Positions 19,001 to 27,714 of a DNA stretch of 64,000 nucleotides are shown piece by piece. The stretch is from Flavobacterium sp. Leaf82 (lineage in GTDB: Bacteria; Bacteroidota; Bacteroidia; Flavobacteriales; Flavobacteriaceae). The position numbers and the translations under genes are program-made. The number at the start of each line of letters is the position of its first letter. Position 1 is the first letter of the stretch. The notes beneath the pieces were generated by a model, which searched no databases, was not told where the DNA came from, and was given only the letters and a program-made list of their open reading frames with translations. Location of the stretch: assembly GCF_001422725.1 (NCBI RefSeq), contig NZ_LMMA01000014.1, positions 1 through 64,000 on the forward strand. The letters are read 5' to 3'.

Positions 19001-22000
19001 CTGCCAGTTGGTTTACGTTTTCAGTTAAGTTTTTCCAGGTTCCTGAAGCTCCCGGTACATTTGCCTGTCCGCCCAGTTTTCCTTCTGCACCCACTTCACG
19101 CGCCACCGTAGTTACCTGATCAGAGAATGTAGCCAGCGTATCAATCATTTCGTTGATCGTATCAGTCAGCTGTGCAACTTCACCTTTAGCATCAATAGAT
19201 AGTTTTTGTTTTAGGTTTCCTTTTGCTACTGATGTTACCACTTTTGCGATTCCACGAACCTGACCCGTTAAATTCGAAGCCATTACATTCACAGAATCCG
19301 TTAAATCTTTCCAGGTTCCGGCAACACCTTTTACCTGAGATTGTCCTCCAAGTTTCCCTTCTGTACCAACTTCACGTGCCACACGCGTAACCTCAGAGGC
19401 AAAAGAATTCAGCTGTTCAACCATCGTATTAAAAGTATTCTTTAGATCCAGAATTTCTCCTTTTACGTCAACAGTAATTTGTTTCGAAAGGTCACCATTT
19501 GCAACCGCCTTTGTTACATCGGCAATATTACGAACCTGTCCGGTAAGGTTAGAAGCCATTTGGTTAACGGAATCCGTTAAATCTTTCCATGTTCCGGCAA
19601 CCCCCGGCACGAATGCCTGACCGCCCAGTTTACCGTCAGTTCCTACCTCACGCGCCACACGAGTTACCTCAGAGGCAAAGGCACGAAGCTGATCCACCAT
19701 CGTATTTACGGTTTCCTTCAATTGCAGAATTTCTCCACGTACGTCGGCAGTAATTTTTTTGGACATATCTCCATTCGCTACGGCAATCGTTACCTCGGCA
19801 ATATTACGTACCTGCGTGGTTAAGTTACCCGCCATCTGGTTCACAGAGTCTGTTAAATCTTTCCATGTTCCTGCAACGCCGGGAACGTTTGCCTGACCTC
19901 CCAGTTTTCCTTCGGTACCAACCTCACGCGCCACACGGGTAACCTCAGAGGCAAACTCACGAAGCTGGTCCACCATGGTATTTAAAGTTTCCTTTAACTG
20001 AAGAATTTCTCCACGTACGTCTACGGTAATTTTTCGGGACATATCTCCGTTGGCAACGGCAATCGCCACATCGGCAATATTACGAACCTGAGCAGTAAGA
20101 TTTCCTGCCATTTGGTTAACCGAATCTGTTAAATCTTTCCAGGTTCCGGCAACTCCGGGAACATTCGCCTGTCCGCCCAGTTTTCCTTCGGTTCCTACTT
20201 CTCGCGAAACCCTTGTTACCTCAGAGGCAAAACCTCTAAGCTGATCCACCATGGTATTGATGGTATTTTTTAATTCTAAGATTTCTCCTTTTACGTCAAC
20301 GGTAATCTGGAGCGACAAATCTCCTTTTGCTACCGCTGTTGTTACTTCGGCAATATTACGTACTTGTCCGGTTAAGTTGGATGCCATCTGGTTAACGGAA
20401 TCGGTCAAATCTTTCCAGGTTCCTCCAACACCTTCTACCTGCGCTTGTCCACCCAGTTTTCCTTCGGTTCCAACCTCACGCGCCACACGGGTAACCTCAG
20501 ATGCAAATGAATTTAGCTGTCCCACCATCGTATTAATAGTGTTTTTAAGCTCTAAGATTTCTCCTTTGGTATCAACCGTAATTTGGCGGGATAAATCTCC
20601 TTTTGCCACGGCTGTAGTTACCTCGGCAATATTACGTACTTGTCCGGTTAAGTTGGATGCCATCTGGTTAACAGAATCCGTCAAATCTTTCCAGGTTCCT
20701 CCAACACCTTTTACTTTTGCCTGTCCGCCCAGTTTTCCTTCTGTACCTACTTCAAGAGCCACACGGGTAACCTCAGACGAGAAGGAGTTCAGCTGATCTA
20801 CCATGGTATTAATGGTTTTTTTCAATTCCAGAATTTCCCCTTCGGCTACAGCGGTAATTTTTTTAGATAAATCACCATTTGCTACGGCGGTTGTTACCTC
20901 GGCAATATTACGAACTTGTCCGGTTAGGTTGGATGCCATCTGGTTAACGGAATCGGTTAAATCTTTCCAGGTTCCTCCAACACCTTTTACTTTTGCCTGA
21001 CCACCCAGTTTACCTTCAGAACCTACCTCACGCGCCACACGAGTTACCTCAGAACCGAATGAGTTTAGCTGATCCACCATGGTATTGATGGTATTTTTAA
21101 GTTCCAGGATTTCTCCCTCAACGTTTACGGTAATTTTTTTAGATAAATCTCCTTTTGCTACGGCTGTTGTTACCTCGGCAATATTACGTACCTGACCCGT
21201 TAAGTTGGAGGCCATTTGGTTTACAGAATCGGTCAAATCTTTCCAAACTCCACCCACACCTCGTACTTTTGCCTGACCTCCCAGTTTTCCTTCAGAACCT
21301 ACTTCACGTGATACACGTGTTACCTCAGAAGAGAAGGAGTTCAGCTGATCCACCATCGTATTAATCGTATCTTTTAGTTCCAGGATTTCTCCTTTTACGT
21401 CAACGGTAATTTTTTTCGAAAGATCACCTTTTGCTACCGCCGTTGTTACATCGGCAATATTACGAACCTGTCCGGTTAGGTTGGACGCCATCTGGTTAAC
21501 GGAATCTGTTAAATCTTTCCAGGTTCCTCCAACACCTTTTACTTGTGCCTGTCCGCCCAGTTTTCCTTCTGTTCCTACTTCACGAGCCACACGGGTAACC
21601 TCAGATGAGAAGGAGTTCAGCTGATCCACCATGGTATTGATGGTATTTTTAAGTTCGAGGATTTCTCCTTTTACGTCAACGGTAATTTTTTTAGATAAAT
21701 CTCCTTTAGCCACCGCCGTCGTTACATCGGCAATATTACGAACCTGACCAGTTAAGTTACTCGCCATTTTATTTACAGAGTCGGTCAAATCTTTCCATAC
21801 ACCGCCCACACCACGCACTTTTGCCTGACCGCCCAGTTTACCTTCTGTACCTACCTCACGCGCCACACGCGTAACCTCCATCGAGAAAAGGTTCAGCTGT
21901 TTCACCATTCCGTTTACCTCTTTTGCAATTCTCAAAAATTCTCCCTGAAGCGGATTCCCTTCAATAGATAAAGGCATTTCCTGAGATAAATTTCCTTTTG

Positions 22001-22442
22001 CCACTGAGGTAATTACGTGCGCTATTTCAATCGTTGGGTGAACCAGATCAGATATCAGTGTGTTTACAGAATCTACACAGGAACTCCACGAACCGCGTGC
22101 ACCATCGAGAACAACACGATTGGTTAATTTTCCTTGTTTACCAATGCTTTTACCGACTTTCTGGAATTCAAAAACCATCCTTTCATTCAGGTCAATGATT
22201 TCGTTTAAAGTATCGCAGATCGACCTTTTTATTCCGTTTTGATCAGTAGGAAAACGCTGGGAGAAATTACCATTTTTTACTTTTAGTAAAATTTTTAAAA
22301 ACTCTGCATCACTCAGGATAGATTCCTCTTCGGGATTCTTTTTTTTGCTTTTGCTGCCAGAGGTATTTTCATCTGTTACAATAGGCAAGGCAATGAGGAA
22401 CTTATCGTCTGGTGTTTTATCGATATGTTTTGTTTTTTTCAT
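16065..22442 (-). CDS. Giant hybrid histidine kinase with a HAMP-repeat array, GAF and three receivers
   Basis: 2125 residues with no transmembrane segment, so a soluble sensor. Residues about 45-230 are two divergent HAMP-type units. Residues 231-1150 are ten near-identical 92-residue units (from TGQVRNIA to [13 protein letters not shown]), with a half unit to about 1205. Next come a GAF domain (about 1215-1365), a coiled coil, HisKA with phospho-His near 1450 ([12 protein letters not shown]), an ATPase domain, and three receivers with phospho-Asp in [18 protein letters not shown] and VLMDIMMPE. The 92-residue HAMP period matches fungal group III (Nik1/Os-1) kinases, which respond to osmotic stress; a similar cue here is inference. 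Confidence 0.95.
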   Translation of the reverse strand: MKKTKHIDKTPDDKFLIALPIVTDENTSGSKSKKKNPEEESILSDAEFLKILLKVKNGNFSQRFPTDQNGIKRSICDTLNEIIDLNERMVFEFQKVGKSIGKQGKLTNRVVLDGARGSWSSCVDSVNTLISDLVHPTIEIAHVITSVAKGNLSQEMPLSIEGNPLQGEFLRIAKEVNGMVKQLNLFSMEVTRVAREVGTEGKLGGQAKVRGVGGVWKDLTDSVNKMASNLTGQVRNIADVTTAVAKGDLSKKITVDVKGEILELKNTINTMVDQLNSFSSEVTRVAREVGTEGKLGGQAQVKGVGGTWKDLTDSVNQMASNLTGQVRNIADVTTAVAKGDLSKKITVDVKGEILELKDTINTMVDQLNSFSSEVTRVSREVGSEGKLGGQAKVRGVGGVWKDLTDSVNQMASNLTGQVRNIAEVTTAVAKGDLSKKITVNVEGEILELKNTINTMVDQLNSFGSEVTRVAREVGSEGKLGGQAKVKGVGGTWKDLTDSVNQMASNLTGQVRNIAEVTTAVANGDLSKKITAVAEGEILELKKTINTMVDQLNSFSSEVTRVALEVGTEGKLGGQAKVKGVGGTWKDLTDSVNQMASNLTGQVRNIAEVTTAVAKGDLSRQITVDTKGEILELKNTINTMVGQLNSFASEVTRVAREVGTEGKLGGQAQVEGVGGTWKDLTDSVNQMASNLTGQVRNIAEVTTAVAKGDLSLQITVDVKGEILELKNTINTMVDQLRGFASEVTRVSREVGTEGKLGGQANVPGVAGTWKDLTDSVNQMAGNLTAQVRNIADVAIAVANGDMSRKITVDVRGEILQLKETLNTMVDQLREFASEVTRVAREVGTEGKLGGQANVPGVAGTWKDLTDSVNQMAGNLTTQVRNIAEVTIAVANGDMSKKITADVRGEILQLKETVNTMVDQLRAFASEVTRVAREVGTDGKLGGQAFVPGVAGTWKDLTDSVNQMASNLTGQVRNIADVTKAVANGDLSKQITVDVKGEILDLKNTFNTMVEQLNSFASEVTRVAREVGTEGKLGGQSQVKGVAGTWKDLTDSVNVMASNLTGQVRGIAKVVTSVAKGNLKQKLSIDAKGEVAQLTDTINEMIDTLATFSDQVTTVAREVGAEGKLGGQANVPGASGTWKNLTENVNQLAANLTTQVRAISEVASAVTQGDLTRTIGVEAKGEVEALKDTINQMIYNLKATTLRNQEQDWLKSNLAKFTQMLQGQKELNAVTKKILSELAAVVTAQHGLFYILEEGEEFMDSKLNLIASYAYIKRKNSPTSYAMGEGLIGQVAIEKERIILSNVPKDYIRINSGLGDAKPKDVIILPVLFEGQLKAVIELASLDTFSQTHLDFLEGLTESIGIVLNTIESNSRTEELLVQSQSLASELKSQQEVLKNTNEELEEKAILLANQKEEVELKNQEVEVARKALEEKADQLTLTSKYKSEFLANMSHELRTPLNSLQILANELIANRDGNLSEKQIQFAITINSCGDDLIQLINDILDLSKIESGYISVDYNPISFAEISRFVESTFNPISQAKHLHFEINMDKNLPEVMETDSQRLNQILKNLLSNSFKFTEKGEVTLKIYKANNSWKTKNISLDNAEAVVAFEISDTGIGISKEKQNIIFEAFQQAEGSTSRKYGGTGLGLSISRGLSDLLGGSIELESDTNIGSKFTLYLPLKFVHIPELEDITVNEETNVIHAGKSRLKSLPSASFNTSDIDLYFVDEVGDDRTDIKPDDKILLIAEDNITFAKVLLERAHQHGIKAIVTTKGNDVIDFINQFQPHAITMDLNMPDTSGWKILDRLKTDFTLRHIPVYIISGEDERNKGLKRGARNFMLKPVKNEALTSLFNDIHNFKNKKEKNLLIVDDNESELKRIVESVSGDDISIFTALTAKDAVALIAEKSFDCIILDLVLPDADGLDLISDLENNIAGQETAIIIHSAGDVNKKQRSKLSRFAHNIITKSALSIDELVDQTALFMHRVHKDLPESMRERIEEYYLKEDVLINKKVLLVDDDVRNLFALTTALERFGLDVMSAESGHEAIDILNQNLKIDIVLMDIMMPELDGYETMKIIRKNIKHKDLTIIAVTAKAMKGDRQRCIESGASDYITKPVNVEQLSSLMRVWLK
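18993..21752 (-). repeat. Tandem array of ten 276-bp units within the hybrid kinase gene
   Basis: Each unit encodes 92 residues of paired HAMP-like helices. Units differ at few positions (for example [27 protein letters not shown]), and DNA identity is high enough that long antisense frames stay open. The period is constant through the array. Two more diverged units lie upstream (to about 22310) and a half unit downstream. Confidence 0.95.
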
Positions 22443-22518
22443 AGCTAGGTGTACGTTGGTGTAGATTATGTTTTTGGATTTTGGGTTTGGTATGCTATTG
22501 GTGAATTATTTTGATGAT

Positions 22519-22950
22519 TTAAAGATTGGCATTTATTAAAATTTTCCGAAGATGAAACTGCACAAAAGCATCCATCGAATCCGGTCTTTTCGTATTATCA
22601 GTATAATTTAAGGGTTTAATGATATATCCTGAAATCCCTAATTCTTCGGCGGTTATTCGATCATTGCCTTCAGAAGAAGTAGTCATGATAAAAACCTTCA
22701 GATCTTTTAACTCTTCATCAGATCTTAGAATTTTTAGAAATTCTATTCCGTTCATTCTGGGCATGTTAATGTCTAAAAGGATAACGTCCGGAACAAGCGG
22801 ATTATTTTTATCCCGCAATAAACTAAGTGCTTCCAGACCGTTGTAAGCGGTGTGCAGTATATAGGTGATTTCTAATTTTTTCAGCGAACGTTCTACGGAA
22901 ATAGTATCCAGTTCATCGTCTTCAATTAGTAAAATGTTAGGTTTTCTCAT
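22519..22950 (-). CDS. Single-domain response regulator (Rcp1-like)
   Basis: 143 residues from MRKPNILLIEDDELD. A longer frame runs into the upstream kinase gene, but this ATG follows that gene's stop by one base and starts right at the receiver fold. Phospho-Asp in VILLDINMPRMNG, then MTTSSEGNDR and Lys in YIIKPLNY. There is no output domain, as in small regulators that pass phosphate to or from phytochrome-type kinases. It lies between the CHASE3 kinase and the giant hybrid kinase and likely connects them. Confidence 0.92.
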   Translation of the reverse strand: MRKPNILLIEDDELDTISVERSLKKLEITYILHTAYNGLEALSLLRDKNNPLVPDVILLDINMPRMNGIEFLKILRSDEELKDLKVFIMTTSSEGNDRITAEELGISGYIIKPLNYTDNTKRPDSMDAFVQFHLRKILINANL

Positions 22951-22951
22951 G

Positions 22952-24397
22952 CTATTTATTATTTCGCCATGTAAAGGTAAATTCAGTGCCTTCGCCAAGC
23001 TTTGATTGAACATAAATGTTTTCTCCCTGTTCGTCAATGATTTTTTTAACTATTGCCAATCCAACGCCGGTACTTTCCAGTTCATTTTTTTCTCTGAGTG
23101 TCTGGAAAATTTCAAATATTTTTTGATGGTATTCACGATCAATCCCAATGCCATTATCTTTTACTGAAAACTCGTAAAAACTGCCCACTTTTTTGCATCT
23201 TATTTCTATGCGTGCATTTTCCGGCTTGGCATATTTTACTGCGTTGCTTATCAGGTTAGAGAATAATTGCTCCAGTTTAAGACGTTCTGTATAAAGTTCA
23301 GGAAGCGAATCAATATCCAGTATAAATTCTCTGGGAACCATAGATTGCGTAATATCAGATACCAGCATATTAATATTGACCTGTTCAGGAGGTGTTTTGC
23401 GATTGATGCGTGCGTAATCGAGTAAACCATTAATCAGGGCTTCCATTCGCTGGGTTCTTTTTGGGATTATGTCAAGATAATTTTTGAGACTTGGAGAAAG
23501 TTCTTGCGAAAAATCTTCTTCAATCCAAGTGATTACGTTGTAAATGCCTCGCAAAGGAGCTTTAAGATCATGAGAAACTACGTAAGCAAATTTGTTTAGT
23601 TCCTCATTTTTGTTTTCGAGTTCATGAATATTTTTTTCAAGTCGGCGTGACATAATATTCAGTGAAGAGGCAAGGGCGCTCAACTCATCGTTTCTGTAAT
23701 CTTCTATAACCGTAAATTTTCCTTTAGAGATCGTATCTGCCACCTGAACCATTGAGTTGATTCTATTTGTGATCATTATTACAATATAAATAATACTGCA
23801 AAAGCCTACGAATATGGTTAAGGATAAAAAGATCAGTGAAAATACTCTGGTTTTTTCCAGCGAATGCAGCAACATTACGCTGTGGTGTTTTCTGGTTTTG
23901 TATTCTATTTTGTCAAACCTTTTAAACTTTTGGACAATAATATCGTTTATATTTTTGCCAACGTGTTTTTTTAATCCGGTTTCAAAAAGAACCTCGAAGG
24001 ACTTTGTATTTTGAGTTCGTGCTTCGATTAATTTAGAAGTATAAGCGAGCCATTCATTATGAAGCACACTGATAGAATCGAGTATGGAGCGCTGTGTATT
24101 ATGTTGTCCGACAAGGATTTGTTGTTCTGCAAAAAATTTCGGCACTTTTTTTATGCCTTGATAATAAGCATCTAAAAACGTGGTGTCGCTCGTTAATAAA
24201 TAACCGCGAACGCCGCTTTGCATTTCAAGAATTGCCCTGTGGGTTTTGTTCGAATTTCGAATTATGGCTTCAGACTTAGATAGGAATTGCGAATTAAGCT
24301 GTACTTTTTTCGACATGTTGTAATTGGTATACGAATCTGCAATAGAAAGTAAGATTACAAGAGTAAATGCCCACAGTATTTGAGTCGATAGTTTCAT
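22952..24397 (-). CDS. CHASE3-domain sensor histidine kinase
   Basis: 481 residues. TM1 (about 8-22) is followed by a CHASE3 extracytoplasmic sensor (about 30-180, with AILEMQSGVRGYLLTSDTTF), TM2 (about 187-209), HAMP (about 210-262), HisKA of the phytochrome type (FAYVVSHDLKAPLRGIYN) and an ATPase domain (LISNAVKYA, DNGIGIDREY, STGVGLAIVKKI). It is the only membrane-bound kinase of this five-gene cluster and the probable signal input. The next gene, a lone receiver, starts 1 bp beyond its stop. Confidence 0.92.
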   Translation of the reverse strand: MKLSTQILWAFTLVILLSIADSYTNYNMSKKVQLNSQFLSKSEAIIRNSNKTHRAILEMQSGVRGYLLTSDTTFLDAYYQGIKKVPKFFAEQQILVGQHNTQRSILDSISVLHNEWLAYTSKLIEARTQNTKSFEVLFETGLKKHVGKNINDIIVQKFKRFDKIEYKTRKHHSVMLLHSLEKTRVFSLIFLSLTIFVGFCSIIYIVIMITNRINSMVQVADTISKGKFTVIEDYRNDELSALASSLNIMSRRLEKNIHELENKNEELNKFAYVVSHDLKAPLRGIYNVITWIEEDFSQELSPSLKNYLDIIPKRTQRMEALINGLLDYARINRKTPPEQVNINMLVSDITQSMVPREFILDIDSLPELYTERLKLEQLFSNLISNAVKYAKPENARIEIRCKKVGSFYEFSVKDNGIGIDREYHQKIFEIFQTLREKNELESTGVGLAIVKKIIDEQGENIYVQSKLGEGTEFTFTWRNNK

Positions 24398-24507
24398 TGT
24401 CTTCTTTTAAAATAAATGAAGTTGAACCTTAATTCAATAATAAAAATAGCAAAAAAAAGAAGACTTTTAATAAATAACGAACAAACAGGATTGTATATAG
24501 ACATGTA

Positions 24508-24885
24508 TTATATGATATAATAACTAAGAATTTTTTTTAATTCATTAAAATCGCTTGGCTTCGAAATATATTCGTTTGCACCATAATTTTTTGCTTTTAC
24601 TATTACTTCATTCAATTGAGAAGTAGAAAATATTATGACAGGAATATTTTTGATGACATCCTGTTTTTTAATTTCGGTTAAGAACTCAAATCCTGACATT
24701 ACAGGCATATTCAAATCCAGAAAAATAACATCCGGCTGAATTTGTTTTCCAATTAATTTTCGAAGTGCTTCGACAGGATTTTGCATGCCGGTATAAGCAG
24801 CGCCTGAAATTTCCTGAACGGCTTCCATAAAAAAATCACAATCGTCGATATCGTCGTCGATTTGAAGTATGTTTTTGTATATCAT
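24508..24885 (-). CDS. Single-domain response regulator
   Basis: 125 residues, a complete receiver only: acidic cluster QIDDDIDD, phospho-Asp in VIFLDLNMPVMSG, Ser in IIFSTSQ, Lys in YISKPSDF. It is the first gene of the minus-strand signalling cluster and lies 110 bp before the CHASE3 kinase. Like the second lone receiver it has no output domain and probably acts as a phosphate shuttle or sink. Confidence 0.9.
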   Translation of the reverse strand: MIYKNILQIDDDIDDCDFFMEAVQEISGAAYTGMQNPVEALRKLIGKQIQPDVIFLDLNMPVMSGFEFLTEIKKQDVIKNIPVIIFSTSQLNEVIVKAKNYGANEYISKPSDFNELKKILSYYII

Positions 24886-25096
24886 TATTTTTCAGAGTTT
24901 ATGGTAAAGACAAACCCGCTGCTGAAATGTGTAAGTAAACCGAAAAATAATGAAGAAATATTAGCGTAAAGTTTTGTCATATAAAGGTTGTTTTAAATAA
25001 AATATAAGAAAGAAAATTAGAATTATGATTTTACAATATCTTACATAATTTTAATTTAATGTTTTATAATTTTCATGTTGTAATTTTTTTTCATGC

Positions 25097-25127
25097 AAAA
25101 AGCCGATGAATTTATCATCGGCTTTTT
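25097..25127 (-). terminator. Terminator of the small acidic protein gene
   Basis: Perfect arms AAAAAGCCGATGA and TCATCGGCTTTTT with a 5-nt loop, 20 bp after the stop of the acidic-protein gene. The rest of 24886-25096 shows nothing recognisable. Confidence 0.9.
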
Positions 25128-25146
25128 ATGCAATATTTATGTGTTT

Positions 25147-25437
25147 TTAACTTCTCATTAAAAAAGTTCCGGGCTCTTCTTCGTTCTTGTCATATTCTCC
25201 TCCTGAATCTTTTTCTGATTCCAGTTCTTCCCAATCATTTTCATCATATTCTGATTCCATATCATCCTCAAGATCTTCTTCCAAATCTCCAAGTTCTAAG
25301 TTGTAATGATTACTAGCGAATTCAGATTCAAAAGCATTGTCAAGGTAATCGTCGTAGTTTAATAATAGTTGTTCTTCATAATATGTCATATCGCCCGCAA
25401 ATTCTTCAGACGTATAAGTGTAGTTTTCGGATTTCAT
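25147..25437 (-). CDS. Small very acidic protein, paralogue of 57579-57767
   Basis: 96 residues, dominated by Asp, Glu and Tyr, with no signal peptide or membrane segment and few basic residues. The core YEEQLLLNYDDYL, then AFES, then NHYN is shared with the 62-residue protein at 57579-57767; this copy has a longer acidic tail. It has its own promoter region, related to that of its paralogue, and a strong terminator. I do not recognise the family. It is likely unstructured or a binding partner of a basic protein or of metal ions. Confidence 0.75.
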   Translation of the reverse strand: MKSENYTYTSEEFAGDMTYYEEQLLLNYDDYLDNAFESEFASNHYNLELGDLEEDLEDDMESEYDENDWEELESEKDSGGEYDKNEEEPGTFLMRS

Positions 25438-25562
25438 ATAAAATGGGTTTAAATTAATAGTTTACCAAGTCTCTAAATTTTCAAATAGATTTTTTTTAAA
25501 AGTACTCTAACTACGCAAAGCGAATCTTACACAATTTTTAAGCAGGATTGTTAAATTTTCAT
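25438..25562 (-). promoter_or_regulatory. Conserved upstream region of acidic protein gene (copy 1)
   Basis: On the minus strand ATGAAAATTTAACAATC (25546-25562) is identical to 57871-57887, 109 and 104 bp before the two start codons. Further shared blocks follow: AAAATTnTnTAAnATT, CnTTGC, TACTTTTAA and ATATGAAATC over the start codon. No standard TAnnTTTG box is present, so another sigma factor or activator may be used. Confidence 0.55.
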
Positions 25563-25868
25563 CTTAACGAAAAAGCGAAGGAAGTTGATTTAGAATATTT
25601 GTACAGTAAAATAGATCAATCATAAAGACATTTGAAATACCACAATAAAATGGAAACTCTTTAATAACATTAAACCATATTAATTAGAAAGAAGCATTAA
25701 GACTGAATATCTTTTATTTAGTATTTATTAGTGCGCAGTTCTACTTTATAAAAATAGTATCAATTATAGTAGAAGATTGGTTTAAGCTTTAATGAAATTC
25801 GTAAAATATCGCAATATTAATAAATTATTAAATGACCATTTCTTAAAAATATCAAATGAGGTTTATTA

Positions 25869-25876
25869 TACTTTTG
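25869..25876 (+). promoter_or_regulatory. -7 box of the ECF sigma gene
   Basis: TACTTTTG matches TAnnTTTG, 33 bp before the sigma-factor start. The stretch 25563-25868 is AT-rich without other recognisable signals. Confidence 0.6.
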
Positions 25877-25909
25877 TAAGGGTCTTCTTTAACAATCTAA
25901 AAGTATATT

Positions 25910-26488
25910 ATGAGTTCTAATTTGCTAATTTGCTTACGTGCAGGAGATGATTCCAGCTTTAAAGAAATCTATGATTTGTATCATTTCAAAGTTTTTTGTT
26001 TTGTAAAAAAATATACATCACAGCTTGCAGATGCTGAGGATGTAACCCAAAATGTATTTATTCATCTCTGGAAATACAGAACAAAATTAGATCCGGCAGT
26101 AGATTTAGAGGCGATTTTGTTTAAAAGCTCAAAGCAGGAAATTTCAAAATGGTATAAAAAACAAAATAAAATATTTTCTGTAGAAAATGATCAGCTTATA
26201 AAAGAGCTTGACAGCGTCTCAGAAACTGAGGAAGATATTACCGCAAAACTAGAACAAATAGAATATCTCTTAAATAAAATACCTGCAAAAAGAAGAAAGA
26301 TTTTCAGCCTTCATAAGTTTGAAGACCGAAGCTACAAAGAGATTGCCGCAGAAATGGATATGTCGCAAAGTGCTGTGGCAAACCAAATTTCGAAGACCTT
26401 GCAATTTCTTAAAAAGAATGCCGTAAATAACCATGAACTCTATTGGTTTGCCTTATTTTTTATTAGTCAGTCAGAAATGGTTTCGTAA
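25910..26488 (+). CDS. ECF-type RNA polymerase sigma factor
   Basis: 192 residues. Region 2 (about 10-75) shows YDLYHFKVFCFVKKYT, DAEDVTQNVFIHLWKYR; region 4 (about 120-180) shows LLNKIPAKRRKIFSLHKFEDRSYKEIAAEM and SQSAVANQISKTLQFLKK. It is typical of FecI-like sigma factors paired with FecR in Bacteroidota. The fecR-like gene follows at 221 bp and a TonB receptor with an STN domain follows that, which makes a complete cell-surface signalling set. It has a housekeeping-type promoter, so it is not obviously autoregulated. Confidence 0.93.
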   Translation: MSSNLLICLRAGDDSSFKEIYDLYHFKVFCFVKKYTSQLADAEDVTQNVFIHLWKYRTKLDPAVDLEAILFKSSKQEISKWYKKQNKIFSVENDQLIKELDSVSETEEDITAKLEQIEYLLNKIPAKRRKIFSLHKFEDRSYKEIAAEMDMSQSAVANQISKTLQFLKKNAVNNHELYWFALFFISQSEMVS

Positions 26489-26600
26489 TTCTGATTTATT
26501 TATTTTCTGTTTTATAAGAAACGCCAACTTGCGCTATTTTACAAGCGTAATACCTTTTTATGCATAAAAATCAGGGAGGGCTTAATGTGTATTTACATTA

Positions 26601-26658
26601 AGAAAACGTTAACAGTAATGTTGCCCCATGATATTTTACTGATTGAAAATCTAATGTA
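26601..26658 (+). promoter_or_regulatory. Candidate ECF-type promoter block upstream of fecR
   Basis: GTTAACA (26608-26614), 15 bp, GATATTTTA (26630-26638), 12 bp, CTAATGTA (26651-26658). The same three elements with the same spacings occur at 31008-31058 ahead of the beta-helix lipoprotein. The two copies are nearly identical before GTTAACA as well. Probably recognised by the adjacent sigma factor. Confidence 0.6.
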
Positions 26659-26709
26659 GTTGAATCGATAGATTTCGCCTGAGTTTTTAATATTAAATGT
26701 TAATTGTAA

Positions 26710-27564
26710 ATGGGATCCAGAAAATTAAAAGAAGAATGGAATGCAATACCTAACAGAGGAATTCTTCCGTATGAAACTAAATCACGAATGTGGGATAATA
26801 TCCGGAATGTTACCATTGATAAATATAAAAGTTTTTATAACTGGACAGCGGTTGCTTGTATTGTATTTATTTTTTCGATTACAAGTTATCAGATTTTCAC
26901 ACAACTTAATAAGAATAAAAATCAAGTTGAAATTACAGCCACAAAAACATTCAATAATGATATTCGGCTTTTGTGTTTATCAGACGGAACACGGGTTTGG
27001 CTAAACGAAAATTCTGAAATTGAATATCCTGTTACATTTTTAAAACACGAAAGAACGGTAACGCTAAAAGGCGAAGCTTTTTTTGAAGTAAAAAGGGATC
27101 CTTCAAGACCGTTTATTATTACGTCCGGCGCAATAAAGACAACAGTTTTAGGAACATCGTTTAATATAAATGCCTACAATAACGATAAACCGGAGGTAAA
27201 TGTTAGAACTGGTAAAGTACGGGTTGAAACCCTGCAAAAAGTAGTTTTACTCGAAAGAGGTTATAAAGCAACTTATGGCGCAAAAACGGCATCGCTGGTA
27301 AAACAAAAAACTAAAATATTAGAACCAGAATGGAAAAAGGTCCTGATTTATGTCGACGGATTAACGCTGGAAGAAGTGCTGGAAAAGCTAAAGGCAGACC
27401 ATCAGTTTGAGGTAAACTATCTCAATAATGATCTCAAAAACCTGACCATACAAGGAACTCTTGATACGCGGCAGGGTTTATATGAGATGCTGCAAACGAT
27501 TGCTTTTGCGCTTGAGATCAAAATTAGATCGACTGGAAATAATACCTTTTTGATCAGTAAGTAA
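26710..27564 (+). CDS. FecR-family anti-sigma factor
   Basis: 284 residues spanning the inner membrane. The cytoplasmic N-terminus (1-43) would hold the sigma factor. One membrane segment lies at about 44-62 (WTAVACIVFIFSITSYQIF). The periplasmic FecR domain (about 80-190) has LPDG-like LSDGTRVWLNENSEIEYP, GEAFFEVKRDPSRPFII and LGTSFNINAY. The C-terminal ~70 residues match DUF4974 (LTLEEVLEKLKADHQFEV), which interacts with the STN domain of the receptor. It lies between the sigma and receptor genes as expected. Confidence 0.92.
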   Translation: MGSRKLKEEWNAIPNRGILPYETKSRMWDNIRNVTIDKYKSFYNWTAVACIVFIFSITSYQIFTQLNKNKNQVEITATKTFNNDIRLLCLSDGTRVWLNENSEIEYPVTFLKHERTVTLKGEAFFEVKRDPSRPFIITSGAIKTTVLGTSFNINAYNNDKPEVNVRTGKVRVETLQKVVLLERGYKATYGAKTASLVKQKTKILEPEWKKVLIYVDGLTLEEVLEKLKADHQFEVNYLNNDLKNLTIQGTLDTRQGLYEMLQTIAFALEIKIRSTGNNTFLISK

Positions 27565-27714
27565 AACAATATAAATTCTAGAAAACTATTGTGGCTTAAT
27601 CAGTCGGGAGAAATCCTTGCTGGTTAGGCGACAGGATAGCTGTTGCGTTTTCTGAACACTATTGACCCAAATAATCATATTAAAATAATTCAAATAAACT
27701 AACAATCATCAATT

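Noticed and set aside
20251..20796. A 181-codon plus-strand ORF, with neighbours at 20803-21000 and 21155-21364
   Set aside because: These are antisense frames over the HAMP repeats; they repeat with the same 276-bp period and have no signals of their own.
18993..21752. Tandem repeat considered as a CRISPR-like or non-coding repeat
   Set aside because: The unit is 276 bp, fully coding and in frame, with no unique spacers.
22951..23037. Upstream extension of the lone receiver (29 extra residues)
   Set aside because: Overlaps the CHASE3 kinase gene in another frame; the ATG at 22950 begins exactly at the receiver fold.
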